Source: Algorimicrobium sediminis (GTDB taxonomy: Bacteria; Bacteroidota; Bacteroidia; Flavobacteriales; Flavobacteriaceae). From it: a DNA stretch of 64,000 bases. The stretch is taken from positions 124,001 through 188,000 of the forward strand of contig NZ_JBHULS010000002.1 of the NCBI RefSeq assembly GCF_042684585.1, read 5' to 3'. Shown here piece after piece: positions 27,165 through 36,406 of this stretch (the stretch's first letter is position 1; each line of letters starts with the position of its first letter). Both the position numbers and the translations under genes were made by a program. The notes beneath the pieces are model-generated. The model ran no database searches. It saw only the letters and a program-made list of their open reading frames with translations, and had not been told where the DNA came from.

Positions 27165-27242
27165 ATTAATTGGTGTTTGAGTTTTTAAACCACGCAGTAT
27201 TTCTTACTTTCGTGACTACAAAAATACTCAACATAATCCATT

Positions 27243-28607
27243 ATGCGAAAGATATTACTAATCGGTGCTGGAAAATCCGCATCGTACCTTATTAAATACT
27301 TATTAGAAAAATCTGAAGCCGAAAAACTTCAGTTAATTGTAGGCGATTTAGATGAAGAAAATGCCAAAAAGCACCTTGGAAATCATAAAAATGCCCAGGC
27401 AATTAAACTAGATGTTTTCGACAAAACGTCTCGAGAAAATGCCATAAAAAACTGCGACATTGTTGTTTCTATGCTTCCAGCGCGCTTTCATATTGAAGTA
27501 GCAAAAGATTGTATTACTTTTAATAAAAACATGGTTACCGCATCCTATGTTAGCGACGAGATGCAAGCCCTGCACGATGCCGTTTGCGAAAAAGGACTTG
27601 TTTTTATGAACGAAATTGGTGTAGACCCGGGTATTGACCACATGAGCGCCATGAATGTTATAGACAACATTAGAGATGCTGGTGGTAAAATTATTCTTTT
27701 TGAATCGTTTACAGGTGGTTTAGTAGCACCCGAAAGCGACACTAATTTATGGAATTATAAATTTACATGGAACCCACGCAATGTGGTTGTAGCCGGACAA
27801 GGAGGTGCCGCTAAATTTTTGCAAGAAGGCACCTATAAATATATTCCTTACAACCGCCTGTTCAGACGAACAGAATTTTTGGATGTAGACGGTTTTGGAC
27901 GCTTTGAAGGTTACGCCAATCGCGATTCCTTAAAATACCAATCGGTTTACGGTTTAGACCATGCCAAAACGTTATACCGCGGCACCATGCGCCGTGTAGG
28001 TTTTAGCCGCGCCTGGAATATGTTTGTACAGCTAGGCATGACAGACGATAGCTACACCATTGACGATAGCGAAAATATGAGCTACCGCGATTTTGTAAAC
28101 GCTTTTCTACCTTATAGCCCAACAGATTCCGTTGAACTAAAATTTAGACATGCGTTAAAAATAGACCAGGACGATACCATTTGGGATAAGTTTGTAGAAT
28201 TAGACCTTTTTAGTAATCAAAAATTTGTAGCGCTTAAAAAAGCAACTCCGGCGCAAATTCTTCAGAAAATACTAATGGATAGCTGGTCCTTGGATGCCAA
28301 CGACAAAGATATGATTGTTATGTACCATAAATTTGGCTACGAGTTAAATGGCGCCAAGCACCAAATAGACTCTACCATGGTTACTATTGGTGAAGACCAA
28401 ACTTACACAGCCATGTCTAAAACCGTGGGCTTACCAGTAGCCATGGCAACGTTGGCTATTTTAAATAAAAAGATTACCACACCAGGTGTACAAATTCCTA
28501 TAACCAAAGAAGTTTATAAACCTATTTTAGAAGAATTGGAAAACTATGGCATTGCCTTTACCGAAAAGGAAGTACCGTATTTAGGTTACAACCCATTAAA
28601 CCTATAA
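27243..28607 (+). CDS. Saccharopine dehydrogenase-family oxidoreductase
   Basis: 454 aa. Rossmann motif GAGKSASYLIKYLL at the N-terminus; VSMLPARFHIEVAKDCI and EIGVDPGIDHMSAMNVI (about 125-141) are the saccharopine dehydrogenase/reductase signature (lysine-linked, glutamate-forming type). Full length for the single-domain family. It may act in lysine breakdown to alpha-aminoadipate semialdehyde, which would fit the glutaryl-CoA dehydrogenase gene elsewhere in the window; that link is inference. Confidence 0.85.
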   Translation: MRKILLIGAGKSASYLIKYLLEKSEAEKLQLIVGDLDEENAKKHLGNHKNAQAIKLDVFDKTSRENAIKNCDIVVSMLPARFHIEVAKDCITFNKNMVTASYVSDEMQALHDAVCEKGLVFMNEIGVDPGIDHMSAMNVIDNIRDAGGKIILFESFTGGLVAPESDTNLWNYKFTWNPRNVVVAGQGGAAKFLQEGTYKYIPYNRLFRRTEFLDVDGFGRFEGYANRDSLKYQSVYGLDHAKTLYRGTMRRVGFSRAWNMFVQLGMTDDSYTIDDSENMSYRDFVNAFLPYSPTDSVELKFRHALKIDQDDTIWDKFVELDLFSNQKFVALKKATPAQILQKILMDSWSLDANDKDMIVMYHKFGYELNGAKHQIDSTMVTIGEDQTYTAMSKTVGLPVAMATLAILNKKITTPGVQIPITKEVYKPILEELENYGIAFTEKEVPYLGYNPLNL

Positions 28608-28646
28608 AAACAGCTTTTTATATACCAGTTTGTACATAGAACTCAT

Positions 28647-28686
28647 AAAAAAACCAGTATCGCTACTATAGGATACTGGTTTTTTT
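28647..28686. terminator. Bidirectional terminator
   Basis: Stem AAACCAGTATC / GATACTGGTTT extended by A/T runs, loop of about 10 nt, between the saccharopine dehydrogenase-like gene and the convergent Zn-peptidase gene. Confidence 0.9.
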
Positions 28687-28750
28687 GTGGGTTTTGGTTT
28701 TATACTATTTCCAAATACTTTTAGTTTCTTTTTAGCAGCGCGCCACTAAA

Positions 28751-29446
28751 CTACTCACGCGCACCAAACACTTGAATAGCCCAATACAATAGTGAGGCTA
28801 GAGCACCAATGGCTGCCACCAAATACGTTCTTGCGGCCCATTTTAGGGCATCCTCTGCGGCGGCGTGTTCTTCGCGTGTTACCATGTGTTTGTTTTCTAG
28901 CCAAGCTAAAGCACGGTTACTAGCATCGTACTCAACCGGCAGGGTTACAAAGCTGAAAATGGTTGCCAGCCCCATCATAATAACACCGGCAACAGCTACA
29001 TACCAGCCCAAACCAACACCAGCTGCTCCTCCTAAAATAAGACCACCAATAATTAACCACTGAGACATACCAGACGAGACACTTACTACAGGTACCAATT
29101 TGGAACGCATGGTTAACCACTCGTAGGCTTGCGCGTGCTGTACGGCATGACCACATTCGTGTGCTGCCACTGCTGCTGCTGCTGCATTTCGTTGGTTGTA
29201 AACACTTTCGCTTAAATTAACGGTTTTATTTTTTGGATTGTAATGATCCGTTAGTTGCCCAGGAGTTGAAATAACGGCTACATCGTATATCCCATTATCT
29301 GCTAACATTTTTTCGGCAATTTCCTTTCCACTCATGCCGTTTCTTAAGTGAACTTGCGAATACTTTTTAAACTTACTTTTCAACTGACTACTAACTGCCC
29401 AGCTTACTAGAGCAATGGCTCCAATTAAAATATAATATCCTATCAT
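28751..29446 (-). CDS. YugP-type neutral zinc metallopeptidase
   Basis: 231 aa from the ATG at 29446 (MIGYYILIGAIALVSWAVSSQLKSKFKKYS); an upstream alternative start adds 16 residues before the first helix. The zinc motif HECGH lies in AAAAVAAHECGHAVQHAQ (about 108-125), with a further candidate Glu ligand in VTLPVEYDASNRAL. One N-terminal helix plus a hydrophobic hairpin make it an integral membrane protease of the Zn_peptidase_2 family. The substrate is unknown. Confidence 0.88.
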   Translation of the reverse strand: MIGYYILIGAIALVSWAVSSQLKSKFKKYSQVHLRNGMSGKEIAEKMLADNGIYDVAVISTPGQLTDHYNPKNKTVNLSESVYNQRNAAAAAVAAHECGHAVQHAQAYEWLTMRSKLVPVVSVSSGMSQWLIIGGLILGGAAGVGLGWYVAVAGVIMMGLATIFSFVTLPVEYDASNRALAWLENKHMVTREEHAAAEDALKWAARTYLVAAIGALASLLYWAIQVFGARE

Positions 29447-29543
29447 TTTTATTTTTTTACGTTGTAAATTTAATTCATAAATAGCAAAAAACAAGCCAAA
29501 TTTTAGTTAAGAAATTTTGTCAGTTTACACACACATAATTCCT

Positions 29544-29579
29544 AAAAAAAGAGTTTCGCTACTTACGAAACTCTTTAAA
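29544..29579 (-). terminator. Terminator of leuS
   Basis: 11-bp perfect stem AAAGAGTTTCG / CGAAACTCTTT, 7-nt loop, T run on the minus strand, 25 bp after the leuS stop. Confidence 0.9.
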
Positions 29580-29604
29580 ATTATAACCTTATTTACTTTT
29601 AGTA

Positions 29605-32600
29605 TTACCCAACTATATTCACAATTTTACCCGGAACAACAATTACTTTTTTTGGTGAGCGTCCAGCCAATTGAGCAATTGTTTTTTCATGTGTCATTAC
29701 CGCTTTTTCAATGGCATCTTTATCCATGTCCAACGGAAGCTCTAAAGTAAAGCGCATTTTCCCGTTAAAAGATATTGGGTAATTTTTAGTACTTTCTGTT
29801 ATATACGATTCATTAAAATCAGGAAATGCCGCCGTTGTAATACTGGTTTTATTACCTAGCTGCTCCCAAAGCTCCTCTGCTATGTGCGGTGCATAAGGTG
29901 CTATTAAAACCAGTAAGGGTTCTAAAATTTCTCGGCTACTACACTTTAAGGCTGTTAACTCATTTACGGCAATCATAAAGGTAGATACAGAGGTGTTGAA
30001 TGAAAAACTTTCAATATCCTCGGCAACTTTTTTTATGGTTTTATGAAGCACTTTTAGTTCCTCCTTACTTGGGGCCGCGTTGGTTGCTTTTACGCCATTG
30101 GTACCAACATATAATTTCCATAATTTTTTAAGAAATCCGTGAACTCCAGTAATACCCGCAGTATTCCACGGCTTATATTGTTCTAGGGGTCCTAAAAACA
30201 TTTCGTATAAACGCAAACTATCTGCTCCGTACTCCGCACAAATACTATCTGGATTAACCACGTTGTATTTAGATTTAGACATTTTTTCAACCTCTCTACC
30301 TACTTTATACACATCGTTATTCCCTGTAATAATCGTACCGTTTTCTCCAATAAAAATGGCGTTTTTAAAGTCCTCGCCAAATTCGCCATCGGTTTTTAGG
30401 CCTTCAATATCCAACTCATCGGAGGCATTTACATATTGTACTTTTACATGAATGGGCATGGGCACCACAATCAGGTTTTTTAAGGTTGTGGCATCTGGCA
30501 AGCCTGCAATTTTGGCAAGAGTCGTTTTTAGTGTTTTCAAGGCCGCTTTATCGGCATTTAAGGTACCCTTACTAATAAACGCTGAATGAGAAACATAAAT
30601 ATTTTTCAGTTTTGGCAACAACTTGGAGCCAAGCGCTTGATCCTCTTCCGGGTTTTCAAACATATAACTTAAACGGTATACAAAGGCACTAGTGCCTAAA
30701 ATCATACCCTGATTTATAAGTTTTTTAAAGGGCTCACTTACGTTAACAAAACCTCTGTCTTTCATGAATTTCACCCAAAAACGTGCGTACAGAAGGTGTC
30801 CTGTAGCATGCTCGCTACCACCAATATACAAATCTACATTTTCCCAATACTGTAAGGCTTCTTTACTAGCAAAATGGGTGTTGTTGTGCGCATCCATATA
30901 CCGGAAAAAATACCAAGAGCTACCTGCCCAACCTGGCATGGTATTTAATTCCAGAGGAAAAACGGTTTCATGGTCTATAAGACTGTTATTTACAACTTTT
31001 AAATTTTTAGAATCCCAAGCCCAAACATCGGCACGGCCCAGTGGGGGTTCGCCAGTTTCGGTTGGTAAATATTTTTCAACTTCAGGTAGGCGAATAGGCA
31101 ACTGATTTTCAGGAATCATTTGAGGCATGCCATTTTTGTAATAAACTGGAAAGGGTTCGCCCCAATAGCGTTGTCTTGAGAAAACTGCATCGCGCAAGCG
31201 GTAATTGGTTTTTCCTTTTCCTTGTTTTATCTTTTCTAATTCAGCAATAGCGCGTTTAGAAGCTTCGGCTCCAGTTAGGCCATTTAAAAAATCGGAATTA
31301 GCAATAATGGTATTGGTTTTATCTGTAAAAGCTTCTTCAGAAACATCTACCCCTTCAAATATATTAGGAATAGGCAAATTAAAATGTTTGGCAAAGGCAA
31401 AATCGCGAGAATCGCCACATGGTACAGACATAACAGCTCCTGTTCCGTAGCCCGCCAACACGTAATCGCCAATCCAAATAGGTAGTAGTTTTTGAGTAAA
31501 GGGATGTTTTGCGTATGCACCTGTAAACACACCTGTTATGGTTTTTACATCGGCCATTCTATCGCGCTCACTTCGTTTAGCAGATTTTTCAATGTAGGCT
31601 GCCACTTCTTCTTTTTGGGTATCTGTGGTTATTTGTAAAACCAGGTCGTGCTCTGGTGCTAAAGTTAAAAAAGAAACACCATAAATGGTATCTGGGCGCG
31701 TTGTAAAGACGTTAATTAAACTATCTGAACCAGCTATTTGAAAAGACACAGAGGCGCCAACGGATTTCCCTATCCAATTACGCTGACTTTCTTTTAGGGC
31801 ATCGGTCCAGTCTATTGTTTCTAAATCTGTTAACAAGCGGTCTGCATAGGCAGAAATACGCATAGACCATTGGGTCATTTTTTTTCTAATAACCGGATGG
31901 CCACCGCGTTCCGAAAGGCCGTTTACAATCTCGTCGTTGGCTAAAACGGTTCCAAGCGCCGGACACCAGTTTACCTCTGTTTCTGCTAAATAGGCCAAGC
32001 GGTAATGCAATAAAATTTCCTGTTTCTTTTCGGAAGAAAAATCGCGCCATGTTTGTGCTGAAAAAATAGGTGCTTCATCGTCGCAAACCGCCTCTACGGA
32101 TGCGTTCCCTTCTGCTGCAAAAACAGCTTCCAAATCGGCTATTGGATAGGCTTTATTGCCATGTTTGCAGTACCAAGAGTTAAATAATTGTATAAAAATC
32201 CACTGGGTCCATTTATAATAATTTGGATCCGAAGTGCGCACCTCGCGACTCCAATCGAATGAAAAGCCAATTTGATCCAACTGTTGCCGGTAGGTTTTAA
32301 TATTTTGTTCGGTAGTAATAGCCGGGTGCTGCCCTGTTTGTATGGCGTACTGCTCGGCAGGTAAACCAAAACTATCATAGCCTTGCGGATGCAAAACATT
32401 AAACCCCTTGTGCCTTTTGTAGCGCGCATAAATATCCGAAGCAATATAACCTAAAGGATGCCCAACGTGTAAACCGGCACCACTTGGGTAAGGAAACATA
32501 TCTAGCACATAATATTTGGGTTTATCGGATTTATTTTCTGCTTTAAAAGTTTGGTTTTCAGACCAATACTTTTGCCACTTGGCTTCTATTTCGGTAAAAT

Positions 32601-32610
32601 CGTATTGCAT
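29605..32610 (-). CDS. leuS: Leucyl-tRNA synthetase
   Basis: 1001 aa class Ia synthetase. HIGH-type motif HVGH in PYPSGAGLHVGHPLGYIASD (about 42-61). The CP1 editing domain contains TTRPDTIYG and GYGTGAVMSVPCGDSRDFAFA. The long leucine-specific insert (about 650-780) precedes EKMSKSKYN. A C-terminal anticodon-binding domain follows. It is longer than the roughly 860-aa E. coli enzyme because of the insert before KMSKS, as I recall for other Bacteroidota. Charges tRNA-Leu and hydrolyses mischarged norvalyl/isoleucyl-tRNA. Confidence 0.96.
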   Translation of the reverse strand: MQYDFTEIEAKWQKYWSENQTFKAENKSDKPKYYVLDMFPYPSGAGLHVGHPLGYIASDIYARYKRHKGFNVLHPQGYDSFGLPAEQYAIQTGQHPAITTEQNIKTYRQQLDQIGFSFDWSREVRTSDPNYYKWTQWIFIQLFNSWYCKHGNKAYPIADLEAVFAAEGNASVEAVCDDEAPIFSAQTWRDFSSEKKQEILLHYRLAYLAETEVNWCPALGTVLANDEIVNGLSERGGHPVIRKKMTQWSMRISAYADRLLTDLETIDWTDALKESQRNWIGKSVGASVSFQIAGSDSLINVFTTRPDTIYGVSFLTLAPEHDLVLQITTDTQKEEVAAYIEKSAKRSERDRMADVKTITGVFTGAYAKHPFTQKLLPIWIGDYVLAGYGTGAVMSVPCGDSRDFAFAKHFNLPIPNIFEGVDVSEEAFTDKTNTIIANSDFLNGLTGAEASKRAIAELEKIKQGKGKTNYRLRDAVFSRQRYWGEPFPVYYKNGMPQMIPENQLPIRLPEVEKYLPTETGEPPLGRADVWAWDSKNLKVVNNSLIDHETVFPLELNTMPGWAGSSWYFFRYMDAHNNTHFASKEALQYWENVDLYIGGSEHATGHLLYARFWVKFMKDRGFVNVSEPFKKLINQGMILGTSAFVYRLSYMFENPEEDQALGSKLLPKLKNIYVSHSAFISKGTLNADKAALKTLKTTLAKIAGLPDATTLKNLIVVPMPIHVKVQYVNASDELDIEGLKTDGEFGEDFKNAIFIGENGTIITGNNDVYKVGREVEKMSKSKYNVVNPDSICAEYGADSLRLYEMFLGPLEQYKPWNTAGITGVHGFLKKLWKLYVGTNGVKATNAAPSKEELKVLHKTIKKVAEDIESFSFNTSVSTFMIAVNELTALKCSSREILEPLLVLIAPYAPHIAEELWEQLGNKTSITTAAFPDFNESYITESTKNYPISFNGKMRFTLELPLDMDKDAIEKAVMTHEKTIAQLAGRSPKKVIVVPGKIVNIVG

Positions 32611-32650
32611 ATGATGTTATTTTTGGTAAAAAAACATTTTTTATTAAAAC

Positions 32651-32665
32651 GGGAAAGCGTTTCCC
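32651..32665 (-). other. Short hairpin in the leuS leader
   Basis: GGGAAA-CGC-TTTCCC on the minus strand, 41-55 nt before the leuS start, followed by GTTTTAAT. It is a compact GC-richer hairpin in an AT-rich leader, but the U tract is too weak for a confident terminator. Confidence 0.4.
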
Positions 32666-32712
32666 TTGGCTGTATTGCCCTTATTTAAAGTAAAACACCC
32701 ATTTTAAAGCCG

Positions 32713-32720
32713 CAAATTTA
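32713..32720 (-). promoter_or_regulatory. Putative -7 element of leuS
   Basis: TAAATTTG on the minus strand matches TAnnTTTG; no -33 TTG at the right distance. It implies a leader of about 95 nt. Confidence 0.4.
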
Positions 32721-32812
32721 AACTTATTATAACAATGTTGAAAGTTTAAACGTTGTAATCCGTATGGAATTGGTTTTCTTTTATATTTTTACCACACTAA
32801 TGCGTAGTATTT

Positions 32813-33691
32813 ATGAGCTCATCTTTTGAAAAGTACCAAAAACGCCGATTAATATCGTCTTATTTTTCTGTGGTTTTAAGTATTGGCCTGGTTTTGTTTT
32901 TGCTAGGCTTACTTGGCATGCTGGTTTTAAACGCTAAAAAGGTTTCAGATCATTTTAAAGAGCAAGTGGTAGTTACCATTTACCTGAAAGACTCAGCTAA
33001 AGAGGTTGAAACAAAGCAACTAGAGAAAAGTTTGGCCATGTCTGCTTACGTAAAATACACCGAGTTTGTTTCCAAAGAGGAGGCCGCCGAATCCATGAAA
33101 GCTGAAAACGGCGAGGACTTTATGGCATTTTTAGGATACAACCCTTTGCAAAATTCCATTGATGTATATGTAAAAGCAGACTTTGTAAACGCCGAACAAC
33201 TGGAGCAAATAGCAGACGAAGCCCTTGCAAAAAGTTTTGTAGATGAAGTACGCTACGATAACGACCTTGTTAATTTAATGAACGAGAATGTTAAAAAAAT
33301 TAGTTTTTGGGTGCTTGTAATAAGTGGCTTGTTTACCCTTATTGCTGTTATTTTAATAAATAGTTCCATTCGGTTATCGGTTTATTCCAAACGTTTTACA
33401 ATTAAAACCATGCAAATGGTTGGAGCTACTAAACAATTTATTAGACGGCCTTTTGTCTGGAAAAGCGTTAGGTTAGGCGTAATTGGTGCCCTACTAGCCA
33501 TGATTGGCATGGCCGTGGTGTTATATTATGTTAACCAAACCTTTCCTGAATTAGAATTGTTGAACAACCAGATACATTTAGGGCTTTTATTTATTGGTAT
33601 TTTTGTTTTAGGAATTATTATTACCTGGATAAGTACTTTTATAGCCACACAGCGTTTTTTAAATTTAAAAACAGACCAACTTTATTATTAA
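32813..33691 (+). CDS. ftsX: Cell-division permease FtsX
   Basis: 292 aa. FtsX topology: N-terminal helix after SSSFEKYQKRRLISSYFSVVLSIGLVLFLLGLLGM, a periplasmic loop of about 100 residues, then three helices with the MQMVGATKQFIRRPFVWKS motif that contacts the partner ATPase. With FtsE it forms an ABC-like complex that activates septal peptidoglycan hydrolases. ftsE is not in the window. It begins a plus-strand series ftsX-DUF3098-uppP-truB-TonB-like of envelope genes. Confidence 0.93.
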   Translation: MSSSFEKYQKRRLISSYFSVVLSIGLVLFLLGLLGMLVLNAKKVSDHFKEQVVVTIYLKDSAKEVETKQLEKSLAMSAYVKYTEFVSKEEAAESMKAENGEDFMAFLGYNPLQNSIDVYVKADFVNAEQLEQIADEALAKSFVDEVRYDNDLVNLMNENVKKISFWVLVISGLFTLIAVILINSSIRLSVYSKRFTIKTMQMVGATKQFIRRPFVWKSVRLGVIGALLAMIGMAVVLYYVNQTFPELELLNNQIHLGLLFIGIFVLGIIITWISTFIATQRFLNLKTDQLYY

Positions 33692-33824
33692 ATGGATTCT
33701 TTTAAAAGTAAATTTAGAAATTGTTAACGCCATTATTTTAAATAAAACACGTACTTTGCAACCAGCTATATGGCTTTTTCAAGTATTAAACAGCACGACA
33801 AGTAGCACAGATTAACACCGTATT

Positions 33825-34079
33825 ATGGGCGAACAAAAACGAAAAAATGAAGCACAAACCGAATTTATTTTCGGAAAGAAAAACTATACTTTCATGCTTA
33901 TTGGCCTGGCATTTATTGGCATTGGCTTTTTATTAATGTCTGGTGGCGGTAGCGATGATCCTAATGTATTTAGTGATGCTATTTTTCATTGGCGCCGTAT
34001 TAGGCTAGCACCTACATTAGTTCTACTGGGCTTTGCCATAGAAATTTATGCCATTTTATTAAATCCTCATAAAAAATAA
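33825..34079 (+). CDS. DUF3098 small membrane protein
   Basis: 84 aa. Two helices (about 22-40 and 62-80) with the family signature FIFGKKNYTFMLIGLAFIGIGFLLMSGGGSDDP...FHWRRIRLAPTLVLLGF. Unknown function; its place between ftsX and uppP is recurrent in flavobacteria and hints at an envelope role. Confidence 0.88.
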   Translation: MGEQKRKNEAQTEFIFGKKNYTFMLIGLAFIGIGFLLMSGGGSDDPNVFSDAIFHWRRIRLAPTLVLLGFAIEIYAILLNPHKK

Positions 34080-34135
34080 AAGCGCTTTTTGCTAGTTTAA
34101 AATAGCTATTCTTTAAAACTAAACACCTGTTATTC

Positions 34136-34930
34136 ATGACTGTTACCGATGCTGTTATACTCGGCATTATTCAAGGACTTACCGAGTTTTTACCGGTATC
34201 CTCTAGTGGCCATTTAGAAATAGGAAAAGCCCTTTTAGGCGACCACTCTATTCCAAAAGAAAGTCTTTTATTTACGGTAGTTCTGCACTTTGCTACTGCC
34301 TTAAGTACCATGGTGGTTTTTAGAAAAGATATTTGGCTTATTGTAAAAGGTGTTTTAAAGTTTGAATGGAACGAGGATTTACAATTTGTTTCAAAAATTG
34401 CCTTATCCATGGTTCCTGCGGTACTTATTGGCCTGTTTTTTGAAGCGCAACTAGAGAGTCTTTTTGGTGGCAACCTGCTATTAGTAGGGTGCATGTTGCT
34501 GGTAACTGCTGGCTTATTATTTTTAGCAGACAAAGCCAAAGACACGCACAAAAAAGTGAGTTTTAAAAATGCTTTTATTATTGGTATTGCGCAAGCTATT
34601 GCCATGCTTCCTGGAATTTCGCGTTCTGGAGCAACCATTTCTACTTCTGTGCTTTTAGGAAACGACAAAACCCGAGCGGCCCGATTTTCATTCTTAATGG
34701 TTGTTCCGCTTATTTTTGGAAAAATAGCTAAAGACCTTTTAAGTGGCGATTTAACATACGAAGCCTCTAATTTTACCTACCTTAGTGTTGGTTTTATAGC
34801 CGCATTTGTTGCAGGTCTTTTTGCTTGTACATGGATGATAAGCTTGGTTAAAAAAAGTAAACTTTCTTATTTCTCCGTGTATTGTGCCATTGTTGGTATT
34901 ATTGCTATAATTTACACCCTAAACACATAA
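34136..34930 (+). CDS. uppP: Undecaprenyl-diphosphatase
   Basis: 264 aa, BacA/UppP family. Signature QGLTEFLPVSSSGHL (about 13-27), with the catalytic Glu-rich/Ser motif, and PGISRSGATIS (about 160-170) with its Arg; about seven to eight helices. It recycles undecaprenyl pyrophosphate to the monophosphate carrier for peptidoglycan and surface glycans; over-expression in other bacteria gives bacitracin resistance. The stop is 1 bp before truB, so the genes are coupled. Confidence 0.95.
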   Translation: MTVTDAVILGIIQGLTEFLPVSSSGHLEIGKALLGDHSIPKESLLFTVVLHFATALSTMVVFRKDIWLIVKGVLKFEWNEDLQFVSKIALSMVPAVLIGLFFEAQLESLFGGNLLLVGCMLLVTAGLLFLADKAKDTHKKVSFKNAFIIGIAQAIAMLPGISRSGATISTSVLLGNDKTRAARFSFLMVVPLIFGKIAKDLLSGDLTYEASNFTYLSVGFIAAFVAGLFACTWMISLVKKSKLSYFSVYCAIVGIIAIIYTLNT

Positions 34931-34931
34931 C

Positions 34932-35627
34932 ATGAAAACCGCGGAAGACTTCCAAACCGGCCAAGTTTTATTAATAGATAAACCCTTACACTGGACATCT
35001 TTTCAAGCGGTTAATAAGCTGCGCTGGGAAATTAAACATGCCCTAAATATTAAAAAAATTAAAGTTGGCCATGCCGGCACTTTAGATCCGCTTGCAACGG
35101 GTTTGCTTGTTATTTGCACGGGTAAAATGACCAAGCAAATAAACACCTACCAAGGACAAGATAAAGAATATACCGGCACCATTGTTTTAGGTAGCACCAC
35201 GCCTTCCTACGATTTGGAAACCGACATTAATGCCACATTTCCTACCAAACATATTACCGAACAAAGCATTCTGGAAACCACCAAACAATTTATAGGAGCT
35301 ATTGAACAGTTACCGCCTGTTTTTTCGGCAATAAAAAAAGAAGGAAAACGCCTTTACGAATTTGCTAGAGCTGGCGAATCTGTTGAAATAAAACCAAGAA
35401 CCGTACATATTTCTGAATTCGAAATAACCAAAGTAACTGGTTTAGAGGTTCAATTTAGGGTGGTTTGTAGCAAGGGCACCTATATTCGTTCGCTGGCTAA
35501 CGACTTTGGAAAAGCTTTACAATCTGGCGCACACTTGTCTGTTTTGCGACGTACTAAAATTGGCGACTTCCATGTAAACGACGCCCTATTGCCTGAAGAT
35601 TTTATAAACAGCCTAAAAACCAAATAG
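34932..35627 (+). CDS. truB: tRNA pseudouridine(55) synthase
   Basis: 231 aa. Catalytic Asp in VGHAGTLDPLATGLLVICTG (about 45-64); other TruB motifs are KEYTGTIVLGSTTPSYDLE and CSKGTYIRSLANDFG. It makes pseudouridine 55 in the T loop. The C-terminal PUA domain is short or absent, as in many Bacteroidota. Confidence 0.95.
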   Translation: MKTAEDFQTGQVLLIDKPLHWTSFQAVNKLRWEIKHALNIKKIKVGHAGTLDPLATGLLVICTGKMTKQINTYQGQDKEYTGTIVLGSTTPSYDLETDINATFPTKHITEQSILETTKQFIGAIEQLPPVFSAIKKEGKRLYEFARAGESVEIKPRTVHISEFEITKVTGLEVQFRVVCSKGTYIRSLANDFGKALQSGAHLSVLRRTKIGDFHVNDALLPEDFINSLKTK

Positions 35628-35680
35628 TTGTTTTATACGTATCTATTACAAACGTATCTTTAATAAAAAACACTTCTTAC

Positions 35681-36406
35681 ATGCGGCGTATTTCGGACTC
35701 CTATAAGGCTGGAATATTATCGGGCTCCATTGCAATAGTGGTAATGGCCCTGCTATTTTCATTTAAAATTACACCCATTACCAAACAATTAGCCACAAGT
35801 TACTACGTTATAGAACCAGAAACAGAACCCCATTTAGAATCCGAAAAAACAAATATTCAAAAAAATACAAATTTAAAGCCAAACAAAACCAATAAGGCTT
35901 TTAACGAAATGCAAAAATCATCACAATTTGCGCCAGCTTTTCAACCCATTGCACCACCAAAGGACTATGTGTTTACAAAAGAAAAATATACCGAAGCACA
36001 AAAAAATGCCAACAACAAGGCACCAATACAAGATAGCCACATTTTAGAAAGTGATTTAAACGCTTACCAAATAGCAAATGCCTTGCTACATGAGCAACAA
36101 AGTTTAACTCAAGCACAAAAGGCCAATACACAAAGCAATGTAACTTACGCCCTACGCAACCGAACCCATATACATTTACCAACACCCGCTTATTTGTGTG
36201 AAACCAGCGGACAGGTTATTATAACAATAACGGTAACTAATTTAGGCACAGTTATAAATCCAATAGTAAATACCGCTGCATCTAGCAAGAATAAATGCTT
36301 GCAAGAACACGCGCTAGCTTACGCCAAATCTGCACGTTTTAATGCTATTAGCGCGCAAAAAAATCAAATTGGTAGCATCACTTTTTATTTCGAAGGGAAA
36401 CATTAA
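35681..36406 (+). CDS. TonB-like energy transducer protein
   Basis: 241 aa. One N-terminal membrane helix (about 10-30), a long hydrophilic Lys/Asn/Gln-rich periplasmic linker (about 45-150), then a C-terminal domain with TonB-like pattern (VIITITVTNLGTVINPIVNTAASSKNKCLQEHALAYAKSARFNA). The topology is that of TonB proteins, although the linker is not Pro-rich. It may energise outer-membrane receptors or act as a periplasm-spanning scaffold. The last 4 bp overlap the convergent thioredoxin-like gene. Confidence 0.7.
   Translation: MRRISDSYKAGILSGSIAIVVMALLFSFKITPITKQLATSYYVIEPETEPHLESEKTNIQKNTNLKPNKTNKAFNEMQKSSQFAPAFQPIAPPKDYVFTKEKYTEAQKNANNKAPIQDSHILESDLNAYQIANALLHEQQSLTQAQKANTQSNVTYALRNRTHIHLPTPAYLCETSGQVIITITVTNLGTVINPIVNTAASSKNKCLQEHALAYAKSARFNAISAQKNQIGSITFYFEGKH

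Noticed and set aside
29605..32610. LeuRS of 1001 aa as a fusion or an insertion mutant
   Set aside because: The extra length lies in the leucine-specific domain before KMSKS, which is expanded in Bacteroidota; all catalytic and editing motifs are in frame.
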